Part shown: piece by piece, positions 46,094-58,353 of the stretch | Layout: each line of letters starts with the position of its first letter | How positions within the stretch are numbered: position 1 is the stretch's first letter | NCBI GenBank assembly: GCA_027579435.1 | Contig: JANBPK010001219.1 | Span: 1-64,000 of the forward strand | Direction of reading: 5' to 3' | Source of the DNA: Candolleomyces eurysporus | Taxonomy: Eukaryota; Basidiomycota; Agaricomycetes; Agaricales; Psathyrellaceae | Length of the DNA stretch: 64,000 nt | Position numbers and translations under genes: made by a program | The notes under the pieces: model-generated | Databases searched by the model: none | What the model saw: the letters and a program-made list of their open reading frames with translations, nothing else | What the model was told of the DNA's origin: nothing

Positions 46094-47479
46094 CTAGCAC
46101 CCCAAAACCCAACCCGCTCCGACGACTGACAGNCCCATAAACCAGCTGCAGATGACCGACCCTGTCGCCACCAGGAAACACCGCCATGCCACGCTCTCCT
46201 CAGCCAGCGCCGGTGCAGAACTTGCAGCTCCCCGCGAAGCCGGCCAACCTACATCCGCCGACAATAGCTTCACGAAAACCACCACCGGGATCATATGGAC
46301 CCATATTGGGATGTATGAGTGTCGTGCGACGAGGCCCCAATCGCGTCTTGTCCATTCCGACTGTGCGTAGACCGATACAATTGTAGCGGCCANNGCGAAG
46401 AANGTACAGGCGTTCCAGACGGCGAANAAGAGGGTATGGAAGTTGAAGCCCCCNTCAATAAAACTTGGATGAACGGGCCACGGGGTGTTGAGGTGGATCA
46501 TTTCTTGGAGGGCAGGCGAAACCTTTGCGGCGAGTTGGAGGGACGAAACGGATGTCACGACGGCGAGGAAGAAAGCNGGGAAGGCATATGGTGACGGNAT
46601 CAACATGAAGTTCTGCCACTGGTATAGCTGGATCCCGGCCATGTAGGCNAGGATATATTGGAAGGGGGCCGAGGGTAGGACGGTATCGTAGGACGCCACG
46701 TTGAAGCCGAGGCGCAGAAGCGACTTTTCGGATTTCCCGCTTGCCGCAACCGCGAAGGTCCACAGCGAGAGAAGACCGAGCGCAACCCCGACCAAGGTAT
46801 ACCAATCGTTTTTCGACTTGATCTTGACCAGACGGTAGTTCTTTTTCGCCGGAGGACTTCGAATCGATCTTGGGTCTTCAGGTCTTGGACTTCGCATTGA
46901 GACGCCTCCCGCAATGACTCCCCTCCTCGACGGGCGAAGGAACACGTAGGCCATATCCATGACATAGAGGGCGAGGATGTGAACGACAGGTCCCTCGAAT
47001 CTGGCGAAACCCCATGCCGTCGGCGTCGAAAACCCATCGTCAGTCGAGACCGAACCGGCGCTCCCGAAGAAGTTGGGCCAGCTCTTGGTTAGTATCATCC
47101 ATAGGATAACATGCCCAAGCACCGCATAGGCGACTCCGGGGAACAATAACCGCAACGTCCGCCGCCAAACGTATTCCGGGTCGCTTCTTCCGGTCGAGTA
47201 GTAGGTCGACGACGTTATCCGTGATATTGACGCTGCGTATCCCGANACGAAGAAGAATANGCCGACGACGATGGTTTTGGTCATGAAAACGAATATTGTG
47301 AGAGGTTGCGAATGGAANTATGGGTATGAGGAGGATGCGGTTTCGATGATTGAGTGCTGAATGATGAGGAGAACGGTGAGTGTTGTCCGAAGGTTGTCGA
47401 CGAAATGAGTGCGGCAGTCGTCGGACGACGAGCTGCTGTCTGCATCGTCGAATTCGTCAAGGTCTAGTCGATAGGCCAT
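46094..47479 (-). CDS. Acyltransferase-3 family membrane protein
   Basis: Single-exon ORF of 461 codons, unusual in this intron-rich region. After an acidic Ser/Asp-rich N-terminus, RTHFVDNLRTTLTVLLIIQHS matches the start of the acyltransferase-3 fold (helix with a catalytic His). It continues with TIFVFMTKTIVVG, FFFxSGYAASISR, YVWRRTLRLLFPGVAYAVLG and some ten hydrophobic segments (for example WYTLVGVALGLLSLWTFAV, IPIWVHMIPVVVFVKLL). Proteins of this family transfer acyl groups to sugars or other small molecules at a membrane; some relate to bacterial glucan modification protein C. The substrate cannot be told from sequence. Ns are in frame. Confidence 0.8.
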   Translation of the reverse strand: MAYRLDLDEFDDADSSSSSDDCRTHFVDNLRTTLTVLLIIQHSIIETASSSYPXFHSQPLTIFVFMTKTIVVGXFFFXSGYAASISRITSSTYYSTGRSDPEYVWRRTLRLLFPGVAYAVLGHVILWMILTKSWPNFFGSAGSVSTDDGFSTPTAWGFARFEGPVVHILALYVMDMAYVFLRPSRRGVIAGGVSMRSPRPEDPRSIRSPPAKKNYRLVKIKSKNDWYTLVGVALGLLSLWTFAVAASGKSEKSLLRLGFNVASYDTVLPSAPFQYIXAYMAGIQLYQWQNFMLXPSPYAFXAFFLAVVTSVSSLQLAAKVSPALQEMIHLNTPWPVHPSFIXGGFNFHTLXFAVWNACXFFXXAATIVSVYAQSEWTRRDWGLVARHSYIPIWVHMIPVVVFVKLLSADVGWPASRGAASSAPALAEESVAWRCFLVATGSVICSWFMXLSVVGAGWVLGC

Positions 47480-48494
47480 GGCGGTCGTGTGCTGGCAAAA
47501 ATGGCGGCGTGGAGAGCAATATTNTATGATCCGAAAGCACGAAAGACGGGAGTCGATTTTCCGGAGGACACCGAGGTGACCTCTATGTTTGTCTATTTCT
47601 CAGCCTTCAGCAAGCCGAAGATGGTTACGAATACGACTTACCGGAAAGCTCGAGAGGAGGGAGGATCGTAGGGCGGAAACCACTGTCGCCCACAAAAATC
47701 AAGTCCCAGATGGAACGCCGCCACTTGGCAGCCACCTTTTGGGCTCTGAGCTTTATATAGGGATGATGGTTTGCTGTCAAATCGAGAAATGGTCCGAGAC
47801 GCGTCGCGCCCGTCCATCACGGTTGCATCACAGTCTCCGAAAACATACATTTCCTGGGCGCTGTCGTTGCTTGACAATGGTTTGATTAGTAAAGCACGCA
47901 ACATTCCACCACAAAAGCANTGAACCGACGTAGGGATCACGGAGGCGAGGCATTTGCGTATTTNCAGACAAAGTTCGCTCTGAGTCAGNNTGGGTGCAGC
48001 GGGCATGACCCAAGTATACGGAGCAAGAGAGGGTTGGTTGCATCAGCAAGTACGGCAGCNAAACGGCAGCGATCAGATTCTGCAATGATTTTGTCCAAGC
48101 TTCGAGGCTTCAGGCTGCACGATAGCGCCGAGGCNCTGCTGCGCATCACTTTGGAAGCTTGTAAGTGCTGTGAGGTTCACAATCCTACACAATATGTACA
48201 TAAACCACGATGCACCATGAAACCCCCACTGAGCGAGGCACACTAATCGGGCACCTCGGCTTGATCTTCCNGTTCCTGTTCTCGAGCCCACAGTCTGAAG
48301 ATCTGGCTAATTTTGGGTCGCTTTCGAACTTGAAAGGAAAAGCCCCAACCATTTCGGACTTGATAGAGAACNCAATTCCAGGAAAGCATGGGTGATCACA
48401 CGACGATTCCGCAGTCAGAGCCTGTCGAGAGTCCACCAGGCCACACGGCCAACTGAGGTCCGAAGGGGACTCCCACAATGATGGTGAGCATTTT
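47480..48494. other. Intergenic before assembly gap
   Basis: No gene supported. Numerous isolated Ns. Short ORFs on both strands lack recognisable motifs. Confidence 0.4.
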
Positions 48495-49229
48495 NNNNNN
48501 NNNNNNNNNNNNNNNNNNNNNNNNNNNNNNNNNNNNNNNNNNNNNNNNNNNNNNNNNNNNNNNNNNNNNNNNNNNNNNNNNNNNNNNNNNNNNNNNNNNN
48601 NNNNNNNNNNNNNNNNNNNNNNNNNNNNNNNNNNNNNNNNNNNNNNNNNNNNNNNNNNNNNNNNNNNNNNNNNNNNNNNNNNNNNNNNNNNNNNNNNNNN
48701 NNNNNNNNNNNNNNNNNNNNNNNNNNNNNNNNNNNNNNNNNNNNNNNNNNNNNNNNNNNNNNNNNNNNNNNNNNNNNNNNNNNNNNNNNNNNNNNNNNNN
48801 NNNNNNNNNNNNNNNNNNNNNNNNNNNNNNNNNNNNNNNNNNNNNNNNNNNNNNNNNNNNNNNNNNNNNNNNNNNNNNNNNNNNNNNNNNNNNNNNNNNN
48901 NNNNNNNNNNNNNNNNNNNNNNNNNNNNNNNNNNNNNNNNNNNNNNNNNNNNNNNNNNNNNNNNNNNNNNNNNNNNNNNNNNNNNNNNNNNNNNNNNNNN
49001 NNNNNNNNNNNNNNNNNNNNNNNNNNNNNNNNNNNNNNNNNNNNNNNNNNNNNNNNNNNNNNNNNNNNNNNNNNNNNNNNNNNNNNNNNNNNNNNNNNNN
49101 NNNNNNNNNNNNNNNNNNNNNNNNNNNNNNNNNNNNNNNNNNNNNNNNNNNNNNNNNNNNNNNNNNNNNNNNNNNNNNNNNNNNNNNNNNNNNNNNNNNN
49201 NNNNNNNNNNNNNNNNNNNNNNNNNNNNN
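48495..49229. other. Assembly gap (run of N, 735 positions)
   Basis: Unbroken Ns. Apparent long ORFs crossing it are artefacts of translating N. The true length of missing sequence is unknown. Confidence 1.
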
Positions 49230-50476
49230 AGCNTGNCANNNNGNTNGCAANAGCAGGCTNACAGCTTCCTCGCAGGCTGCTGCCACGAGCGCGAAGCANT
49301 CCGGGTGATGGGCATGANTNCACTCGCAACTTGANAAGAGCCGAGTCGTNTGNNAGCAAAAATCCACGGCGTTGGAATGGCCGAAAACNACGTCCCTCTG
49401 GGGAAAGACCTNGTCCTAANNTGTGCGAGGGTAGCNCCNANTTCGTCAGCCATGAGATGNTCNCCATCTAAAGAGGAAACGAGCACAAAAGAGCCGNCCT
49501 CGGCNGAAACAAATTTCAGCGCCTGGCGAGAAGATAGCATGNTCTGNCCCAAATTGAGCAAGNAATGAGGTTGTTCGCCAANTTATTGCAGCATGTANCA
49601 TACTCGGGACTGGTACCTTTGCGGTTAGAGTCTTCCCAAGCGCAAGCTGACNNTCAAGACTTNATATNNTGCNGAGGCTCCTCTGGCAGAGTCNNNAAGG
49701 GAGCTTGAAGAGNGCAGGAAGCAAGCAGGAAGTGAAGGTCGCTTGAAGCCATCGGCGCGCTGATGCGATCAGTTTGAATTCATGACATTTTCTGCCGTCT
49801 CTCTTGCTTGAGACAGCCCTTCACAAGCTTCACTGGCCCTGAGTTCTTCGCTCTTTGCGATACCCAATTATTGAGACTTGGGGGGGTAAAGGGCCTAGAA
49901 CTATCGGCAAACCCACCCGCAGGACTTCCTGACCTTTCGGATAACATGAAAAATCATGTCATTCAGGCCAAGCTCGTGGAAAATTGAGGACGAAGAGCGG
50001 CTGGAAATGTGTCGGAAGTGCCTTCAAGCTGCCAGTCTGCAGTGTACACATGTTGAGTGCGAGCGAAGAGGCGCGATCCGAGGCGCATGCAATCAGTCAA
50101 ATCCGGCATTGATAGATCACGTGTCTCCGCTTGCTATTATTAGGTCGCGTCGCGCGACGCGTCGAAATCCAATTACGCTCTCATTGTAACTTCCGCCTCC
50201 ATCNCTCTTGTACTCGTTCCTCCCNGCTCTTGTGCTCTTCTCCATCNAGAACAAACTCTTTTTCGAGTCCGAGGGGTTTTATTATTCAANGCTGTCCCTA
50301 GTCAGCTACCCAGACTGTGCAGTANCACAATTCNTCTNCGTTCTCATCGTGAGTTGCATCCCGGCCNCGATCACAAGCATCGNGGTCAACNANNATTAAN
50401 GGCAAATATTGATTNCTAGAGCAAATTAAGCTTTTGGTCACNTCTTAAAGNCANNCAATAACGTTCTACNGACAAT
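49230..50476. other. Low-quality sequence after the gap
   Basis: Very N-rich to about 49720, then cleaner. A 77-codon ORF at 49956-50189 (plus) has two Cys pairs (MCRKCLQAA, QCTHVECERR) but no convincing neighbour exon. I cannot support a gene. Confidence 0.4.
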
Positions 50477-51064
50477 ATGGCTACTGGTAATGAAAACCGA
50501 TGGATAGACATTGATCATNACTTGGAGGAGCCCACGGGATTTGCCCATGTTCTCACCATGAACGGTGGGAGCTTCTCAGCNTTNCTTCACGGGTGGCAAG
50601 CATACTCTCAAACTTCNNCGACNGAGCTCGATCTTGGTGAAATCGACGGCAGCTTGGGCGATGANTCCNNNNTNNNGCCACACCTCTCGAGCCTACTGAG
50701 TAAGTCACATCCGAGCCAAGCCTATGAGGTGTTGCTNAAGCNTCGTCTCTCGTCCTCTCNCAGACACGCCAACATCNATTTCAAGGTTGANGGGTAGGTT
50801 ACGAATATCGAAATTTTGAGTGAAAGCTTACCAGTATTTTGAAGCTCTGAACTCAAGCCTAATCCCCTCGCCGGCACAGAGAAGGTTCATATCTGCTGTG
50901 ACATTGACGGCTGCAGGGAGTCCTTCTTCGAACCGACGGTGAACAATCTTCTTCATCACATTCAAACGACGCACGGAGGTCCTGGGACTATTGACCGTCA
51001 ATATCGGCTCATACTTGAAGACGAGTTAGTGCAATCGTGGTGGATTATCGTCGCGCCTCAATGA
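50477..51064 (+). CDS. Small C2H2-type zinc-finger protein
   Basis: Exons: 50477-50793 and 50845-51064, giving 178 codons. The 51-nt intron has a GTAGGT donor and a TTGAAG acceptor. The N-terminal region (ENRWIDIDH...EEPTGFAHVLTMNGGSF) is not assignable and contains Ns. The C-terminal half has one finger, CDIDGCRESFFEPTV then HHIQTTH, spacing about C-x4-C-x13-H-x5-H, followed by a short helical tail ending SWWIIVAPQ. Its layout (small protein, single finger near the C-terminus) is like the 149-residue protein at 26222-26739, but outside the finger I see no clear similarity. Confidence 0.6.
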
Positions 51065-52779
51065 CTCCGAGCTTCTCACCGAATTGGCGAATTTCCGAGG
51101 ACGAATGGCTAGATGAACACAACCACCTAACGGATATCTAGCAGGACGGTATGTCCTGCCTACAAGAAGCAAGCATCAGCCTTCCTCTTCGACCGCCATT
51201 CCAGGCCTCCACATCCATTCTCTAGACTCACCTTACGCCCATCCCCCACGTTTTCTTTGCATATTATCTAGGCCTCTATTTGCATTTCCACTATCTGTCT
51301 CCTTTCACCTATCATCCAGACATCCTACGCATTTTCACTTCTCGTTGANTCCTCATTGCCGCATCTTCTTCATTACTATTACTGTTAATTGCATACGGAA
51401 CTGTATTTTCATTGCCATTCTCACTCACCCATTTACTATTTACTCCTCGCATCCACNATCCATCCATACGTTTTAATGACTGTTTGTAGCATCTTCATCC
51501 GTAATACCCCTAGGAATTTGACTCGGATTCGNATTCGCCTTTCCTCCCAAAGCGGCTGTTACCAAGGGCGAGCTTGATGTTTTCAACTTCGTTTCAAACG
51601 ACTANTTGNTGGGCCTATCGGGACAGCGGTAAGTTGGTCAGGATAGCCGAAGCTGAAGACATAAGAGTGGGAATTGGTGTGGCATCGTTGNAAATACTCT
51701 GGGGAAGTGGGGGTGGCACACCAAAANAGTGCGTTTAAATAGAGGACGGGGTCGCAATGACACAAAGGAATGTCTNAGTGGAGACGCGTTGGGGACCATC
51801 GAGCAACCCAGGAGANAAGCTAGTCATAGCGGTAGGTAGTCCCTTTGTTCTTTGTTTCCGTCGCCTGAAAGCAGCCGAAATACTNTAGTTCTTTCAAGTT
51901 TGCTGCTGTATGCCATCCAAGAATTTTCGAATCTAGGCTCCGGAGTCGAGGTAGAGCATTGCATCTCTCCCTATCTCAATATATCCAAGGAGAATTTTAT
52001 AACTCTCTGAATCCCAATCTGCATCCACCCAAATCCAATACTGTTCAAGCCTCGGCAACAAGTGATCAAACCGAGTTCGGCTTCACACGGCATCGCACAG
52101 GGCTCCGAGAGTCCGACTCGACTCCGACTCAAGTCTCAGATCTCGTCCTCCCATTGGTTCCCGAACTCTCACCCTCTCCACGACCCTCTCCATCACTTGA
52201 GCAACAGAATGATCCCTCTGGATGTGTATCCGAAAAGCTTGCTAAGTTTACTCTTGGCTTAGAACCTACTCCCTTATTATTCGAATTCGTCATTTCTGGG
52301 CTCTATTCGCAATACTTGCATCTCGGCAAACTCAATTCTTCTATCCTTCGATAGTTGGTCTCGGTCTGACAAGTCGCCCCCTTATATTCTCGGTATGCTG
52401 GGGTACCCGATTTCCCGGCACAGCTTCTGCGAGACTTCGCAACCCACCAGCCACCCTAGGGCNTACTTCTGACTTTCAGGCAATGAGGTAACCCATTGAT
52501 TGGTGCCTATCTTTCAACTATCTTCGACGCTGGCGTCATTTAGAACCTGAACTGCATCATGCAGACCTCGCGTCGGTGACATCTCTAATGCGAGTCTCTC
52601 CTGTTGCTGGAGCCTGTTTTGCCAGGACCCTCTGTCAATGATGTGCTCGAGCTTGAAAATGGGACAAACAAAGTACGGCACTCGAAACGAACTCATGGAT
52701 CGTCCTCCGAGTCGTATCCGTCAGGCTTTAAAATGGGACTGGCATACTCCAGCAGCCTCGCTTTCTCTGTGAGCTCCAC
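51065..52779. other. Region without a supported gene
   Basis: A 131-codon ORF at 51959-52354 (plus) is Ser/Pro/Thr-rich with no recognised motif. The segment 51240-51480 is pyrimidine-rich. The remainder is probably the MFS gene promoter. Confidence 0.4.
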
Positions 52780-55205
52780 ATGGCTACACCCGCTGCCAAC
52801 GCCAAGGCAGATACACAGGCAGACGACTCTATCCGCAAGGATGGCAGCAGAACGTCTTCGGTATCGTCTTTGACGGACAAGAAACCGTCCACCTCAGTCG
52901 ACGAGAGGCGAGTCTCCACTGACNACCTCGTTGACGAGCCACCANGGCCTTTCCGATGGACCAGTTGGCTTCTCCGCCAGAAGTACACNCCCATTGANCC
53001 TGACGCCANTTCGACNCGTCGCTCCGTCTACGATGACCCAGTCCTCGCCGAACATTACATGCCGCGACATGACTACGAGAANAANCATCGGTTNGACATC
53101 AACGCGCGCTGGACCTACCGGGAAGAGAAGGTATGTCATTGGNTCCNTGTTGNNNGNGTNGAATTCAGCTCCAATTCNAACNGNTGTAGAAACTTATCNG
53201 AATNATCGACTGGAAAGTCATGCTCTGGGGTGAGTTATCGAGTTCTNCACCNAGACAATGAAGAGCTGACCGTATGATNATCCNCAGCCGCAATTTCGTT
53301 CTCTGCATTGAACCTGGATCGTGGTAACTTGACGCAAGCCAACACGGACAACATCCTGCCAGACTTGAATATGACCACCAACGGTAAGTNCACGGCATCC
53401 CTCATCCTTTTTCTTATGTTCACTTCCTTTATCCACAGATTACAACTTCGGTAATAGTTTGTTCCGACTGGCCTTCCTGTCTGCAGAGCTTCCCTCGCAA
53501 CTCGTGTCGAAAAGGGTACGTTATCTGAACGCCTTCATTTTTTNTTGAAGACCTCNTAACTCTGAGTGTAGTTGGGACCGGACGTTTGGATNCCTATCCA
53601 GATGTGCGGGTGGTCGATTGTCACCATGGCNCAATTCTTCCTAACGGGAAGAACCAGCTTCCTTCTCTGTCGAGCGTTCCTCGGGTGAGTGAACTTTATG
53701 GGTACCTNATTTTGAATTCGTTGCTTATCGGCCCCGTTCCTNGCTGTTCGCAGGTTTTTGCAAGGCGGCTTCATCCCAGACTTGATCCTCTACATGTCAT
53801 GTGTGTTAAGCGTTTCCTGACCTCTGAATCTTCGTTCTAGCGTCTCATCGCATGACAGACTTCTATACCAAGAANGAACTGCCANTGCGACTGGCCTTAT
53901 TCTGGATGTCTTCCCAAGTTTGCACTGTAGCCGGGAGTTTCATCGCCTTCGGTGTCCTTCGCATGCGTGGTGTCCTTGGTAAAGAAGGCTGGAGGTCAGT
54001 GCCATGATAAGATTTGCACTGTGATGATGTACGGTCTAACTGACTTTATTCTTACGATTCTTACAATCCATAATTCAGATGGTTGTTCTTGGTGGAAGGC
54101 CTTCTTACCCTCCTGATTGGTATTGCCACCTTCTTCAAAATGCCTCCCGGACCAACCCAAACCAAGCGGTGGTACAGGCCAAAAGGTTGGTTTACTGANC
54201 GCCAAGAGGTCATTGCTGTCACCCGNATNTTGCGGGATGATCCCACCAAGGGAGACATGCACAACCGTCAGGCTCTTACGCTCAAGTTGCTGTGGAAAGC
54301 TCTTCTCGACTACGATCTCTGGCCTNTGTACATTATGTGAGTCTCTCCTGTACTTNAATNAAGCTGTTCATAGCTGACGCCGAAGCTCGTCAGAGGGCTC
54401 TTGTTTGGTATTCCTGCCAGCCCACCCGGTCAATATTTGACTCTTTCGTTGCGAGGTCTTGGGTCTGTTTTCGTTCCCGATCTGTCACGGGGTAATCTTA
54501 TTTAACATCCTTCAGGTTCAACACTTTCGAAACCAACTTGCTCACCATTCCTTCTGCCATCGCGACGATAATCACGATGTGGATGATTGCCATCGTTTCC
54601 GAAACCGTAGACGATAGGTCCATTGTCGCGATGATGGAAGATCTTTGGATTTTGCCATTCCTCATCGCCCTNAGAGCACTGCCGGATAATCCTAATCCCT
54701 GGTTGTTCTATGNAAGTTTCCTNNCCAGCTTGACGTTTAAGCATACTNATCGAACCATCTCATTATAGGGCTTAGCGACTGGTCTTTTGTCNTACCCGTA
54801 CACCCATCCCATCCAGGTTGCGTGGTGCTCTCGCAATGCTGGNGGAGTCGCGAGCCGAACTGTCAACGCGTCTCTATACAACATGTTTGTCCAGGCTTCT
54901 GGCATCATCGCCTCAAACATCTATCGCAAAGATGATGCCCCGAATTGTGAGTCGCGGATTCGAGTTGTTGTNNTCNNAAAGGCTCACTACGGAATGGAAC
55001 AGATCGTCGAGGAAANACGGTTCTCATNACCATCTGCGCGTTCAACTGCTTCATTCTATATCCTTCGGTGAANGCGTACTATATCTGGAAGAACAAGAAG
55101 CGGGCTAANATCTGGGACGCCATGACCTCGGAGGAAAAGGCGCACTACCTCGAGACGACCACAGATTCTGGGAANCGCCGCTTGGACTTCCGGTTCGCTC
55201 ACTAG
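52780..55205 (+). CDS. MFS permease, allantoate/nicotinate-type anion:cation symporter
   Basis: About ten introns interrupt the gene; exact borders are blurred by many Ns. From ATG 52780, an N-terminal cytosolic Ser/Asp-rich region leads to [11 protein letters not shown] and [10 protein letters not shown]. Then [20 protein letters not shown] is the characteristic first-helix and loop motif of fungal Dal5/TNA1-type permeases (LDRGNxxxAxxDN). Further segments are [78 protein letters not shown], the cytosolic loop with RQEVIAVTR and [27 protein letters not shown] and [21 protein letters not shown]. The C-terminus is [14 protein letters not shown]. It likely imports small organic anions (allantoate, nicotinate, vitamins or peptides) with protons at the plasma membrane. 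The exact substrate is not predictable. Confidence 0.88.
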
Positions 55206-55919
55206 ATAGGGGATGCTAGATCTTTGCGACGTCTCTCNATTTTCTACTTCTCCTACTTCTCCTACNTCTNCTACTTAATTTTNATGTTCACCCAAATGAT
55301 ATACGCGCTNCAAAANTCTACATGCTCNTATCANGTCCCACCTCTGCGACCTCAGNACGCCTGNNCAAGTCGTAACACTNGTATGGACCTTTCTGATCTC
55401 TGTACTAGGTATCTAGTAGACGTGATGGCAATTCCAAGATTCCATGACTTCCACTTTTGTATGTTCAAGCACGAGCCCAGANAAAACTGAGGAGGGAAGA
55501 CGAGGGTTTATTAATGGTACACTACTGTAGATATCAACATTCANTCCAACGATAGATTCATTTTCATCCAAGGCAAAGAACGACTGCACGGAAACATGCC
55601 AACAATCCAAAAGAGAGGATATGTACCGATTCAGTACAACAGTCACGTAGCCCGACCGAGAAACACAAGATGCAGTCTGAGATTACATATCACCTCCGTC
55701 TCGACGAGACTTGGCCTCGGCAGCTGGAACCCAAGTCGTCATGGACTTCCCTACTCCATCGCAACCATCTCCCAACCGACCTCCGCAGCGAAACCCGAGG
55801 TCCATACTCCCCAAGCACACGCGAGAGGCCCACGGCGGTGCAGCGTCCCTCGCGTCCGTCCGTCAGTCTCCACACCACAGTCCCACGCCGGCCAACAACC
55901 TCCGACAGTCAACCCGAGA
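55206..55919. other. Convergent intergenic region
   Basis: Short imperfect CTACTTCTC tandem repeats occur at 55240-55275. Beyond 55680 plus-strand ORFs exist but look like antisense of the 3' flank of the next gene. No gene is supported. Confidence 0.4.
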
Positions 55920-56995
55920 TTAAGCCACATTCAACCGCAAATGCCGCCTCTCCAACTGCGATAGACTCTTCTCGATATAAGCCAACCACCGGTCCACTTC
56001 TTCCAGGAAAGCGAGGCTTGATGGTGGGGTCGGTGTCGTATTACCTGCAGGAGTTGCCGAGTTCGAGTCCGAGTCGCTTTCATGTTTCGGTGCGGCGAAT
56101 AGTGTCGAGTAGATGAATGGCTGCGAGCCCGAGTTCGCTTTCGACGCGGGAGAGTTGAACGGCGTCTGTGCCTGGCTCGGACTCGAGTTCCACTCATCAA
56201 TGACAATCTCGTCCCCTTCCCCAAGACCAAAGTCCAATTCCAAGCGAGGCTTGGGGGGAGTATCCGCGTCCGAATCCGGATTTGTGTTCGCGTTCGGGGA
56301 AGGAGAGGGGGACGGGGGCGCGGCCGTACCCGCGGAAGTCGGGGGTGTCGTCGGCGTCGCGCCCTCACTCGCACTCCCATCCGACCCGTTCTTGAGGTTC
56401 GAGCCGAGCCCCNTTCAACGCACGCGGATCCCGATGATTCGGACAACTCCCAAATCGGGGTGACCGTGTACGAGCTCGCGCTCGACAGCGCCTGGTCCAC
56501 GAACACGCTCTCCCTCGTCAGCCCCTCCATCCTCAACGGCGGAAGCTCCATCAGCGTCATCGGCGACATCGCTCTCGCATGCGGGTTGGGATAAGGAAAA
56601 GGGTAGTTGGAGTTCGTGCTTGCTGCGGTCAAAGGCGTCTGGACTTGAGAATGTTGTTGTTGATAATGATGATGGTGAGAGTAACTCGTACTCGCGCCTG
56701 TCATAGGCGTCGTAGCCGAGTCCAACGACAGGAAGCTCGTGAGATGGGCAGGGGGGGAGTCTTTGAGGTGGTTGATAACGTGTGATAGCGAGGGTTTCTG
56801 CTTGCCGTTGCTCCTGGTGGAGCCCGAGTTCAAAAGAGTGGCTGTATTTCCCGAATTCCCGGATAACCTCTTCGAACTGCGCTTCCCATTCCTGGCTGGT
56901 GGATGGAGGGGCGGAGGGGGAGGAGGGAGTGGAGGTAAATTTGGTGGTGGGAGCCGACTTGTCGACGCAGCCGGTGCCGTCGTAGTCGGGTTCAT
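55920..56995 (-). CDS. Proline/serine-rich hypothetical protein
   Basis: Intronless reverse-strand gene of about 358 codons. The N at 56413 next to a G run breaks the frame; the two halves join if one more base is present there, unlike other Ns where one base must be dropped. The N-terminus has a polyproline run (PPPNLPPLPPPPPPLHPP) that could bind SH3, WW or profilin domains. A middle region has HVINHLKDSPPAHLTSFLSL and a His/Gln-rich stretch. The C-terminus is acidic (ELDFGLGEGDEIVIDEWNSS) and ends in a predicted helix, FLEEVDRWLAYIEKSLSQL. Most is disordered. Family not recognised. Confidence 0.6.
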
Positions 56996-58353
56996 TGCAG
57001 AGCAATAGAATTGGATTCAAGAGAAGGGGTGGATGGAGGGAAGGAACGGGAGGGAGGAAAAGAGGAATCGGAGGACTGGAGCAGCCCTTCGCTAAAGTAT
57101 CAACCTTGCATCATCTCTCTGGATCTTGACAACTGATCAAGGTACCGCATGATCCAACACACATTAGCGGTTTCGGCGGCTCGAGAGCCAAGTAATCCCG
57201 TTCGCAACCTTCGAACTTCGCATCACAGCTAACGTTTGAAGAGATTCAAAGAGCCGCACTGGCAACGCACTGGCCGCGCTCAGACGGAGATGCTGCGCTT
57301 GTTGCTATGGCTTGGGTTGCTTGGTTAGCTGGTACGAAGCTTGGTGCGTATGTCGGGTCACAATTTGGATCCACTTGAGTGTAAGAGCTGGAAATGATAG
57401 ATGATCAAAACGAGATCGCAGGTCGACGGCGGCGCAGGCGGTATGTAAGCGCGCGCTGTCAATTGCCTGATGAGATCACCAAAGCCTTCGTTTTGAAGCT
57501 TGCCTGCAACTGTGTGTTGGGATCTGCAAGACGACAAGGGACGAGGTAGAATGATACTCCATCGTGACTTGCAACGATCCTCAGTCGTCGGAACCAAGTT
57601 CACAGAAGCAAGTAACCGTCAACATTAGGCTCCACGTCGAATTCGAACCCGCTGGCAATCGTCGTCAGTCAGATAGTCGCGGAAGGAATGCGTCTTGCTC
57701 TCACCGGAACAAACAGCACCGGGAGTTATGACCGGCCAACTGAGGTGAGATATACTTTGATACATTGGTACCGACCACACTCCGTAAAACCCATAGAAAG
57801 AGGGCGGAATCACGAAAAGAGAGCACACTGGCGGGTGATAATGATGGTGATCTGACCTATATTTGATAATTAAACACGAAAGAATGACCATCAAAAAATG
57901 AAGAAGCAGGAAAAAGTAGATCCCAACGAACAGTGAGTCAGAATCAGCCAGACCTAGACAGCCAGTGACTTATGAGCGAAGGATCTACCAAGACAAGGGC
58001 TTGGGTCTAGCTCGTCTTTGATGGGTACTCCGGGAGCCATGTCGCCCAGCCCAAGCGCCCAGCACGATCAAAATTCTTTCCATAAAGGTCGGAGCATCCA
58101 TCGGAAGCGTAACGTCAAACATAACTGCACACCATGATCAGAATGTAGAATTCGAAAGCGATATATTACTGCAGGAAGCGTAAGCAGACGTAAGGGCGGG
58201 CGTAGAGAGTACGTACCTGATATTAAACATGCACGCTATCTTGACGCAGATGTACAAGTTGGTGTATAGACAAGGCCCAAAACACTCGAGTCAATGGAAC
58301 GACCACACTCCCGGACCTCTTCTTCGGCCGAAGCTTCGATGTTTTCTCTTTCT
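56996..58353. other. Intergenic region
   Basis: The first ~150 bp are the 5' flank of the proline-rich gene; 58000-58353 is the 3' flank of Mago nashi. ORFs on the minus strand at 57358-57603 and 57625-57894 have no recognisable content. Confidence 0.4.

Noticed and set aside
48185..49561. Very long ORFs (up to 458 codons) across the N run
   Set aside because: Almost all residues are untranslated N; they are artefacts of the assembly gap.
55596..56463. Plus-strand Pro/Ser/Arg-rich ORFs opposite the proline-rich gene
   Set aside because: They are antisense shadows of the intronless minus-strand gene or its 3' flank; composition mirrors the low-complexity codons on the other strand.
57630..57665. 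Possible tRNA T-arm (TTCGAA next to CCCGC)
   Set aside because: The flanking five-base stems are not complementary and no acceptor or anticodon arm could be drawn around it.
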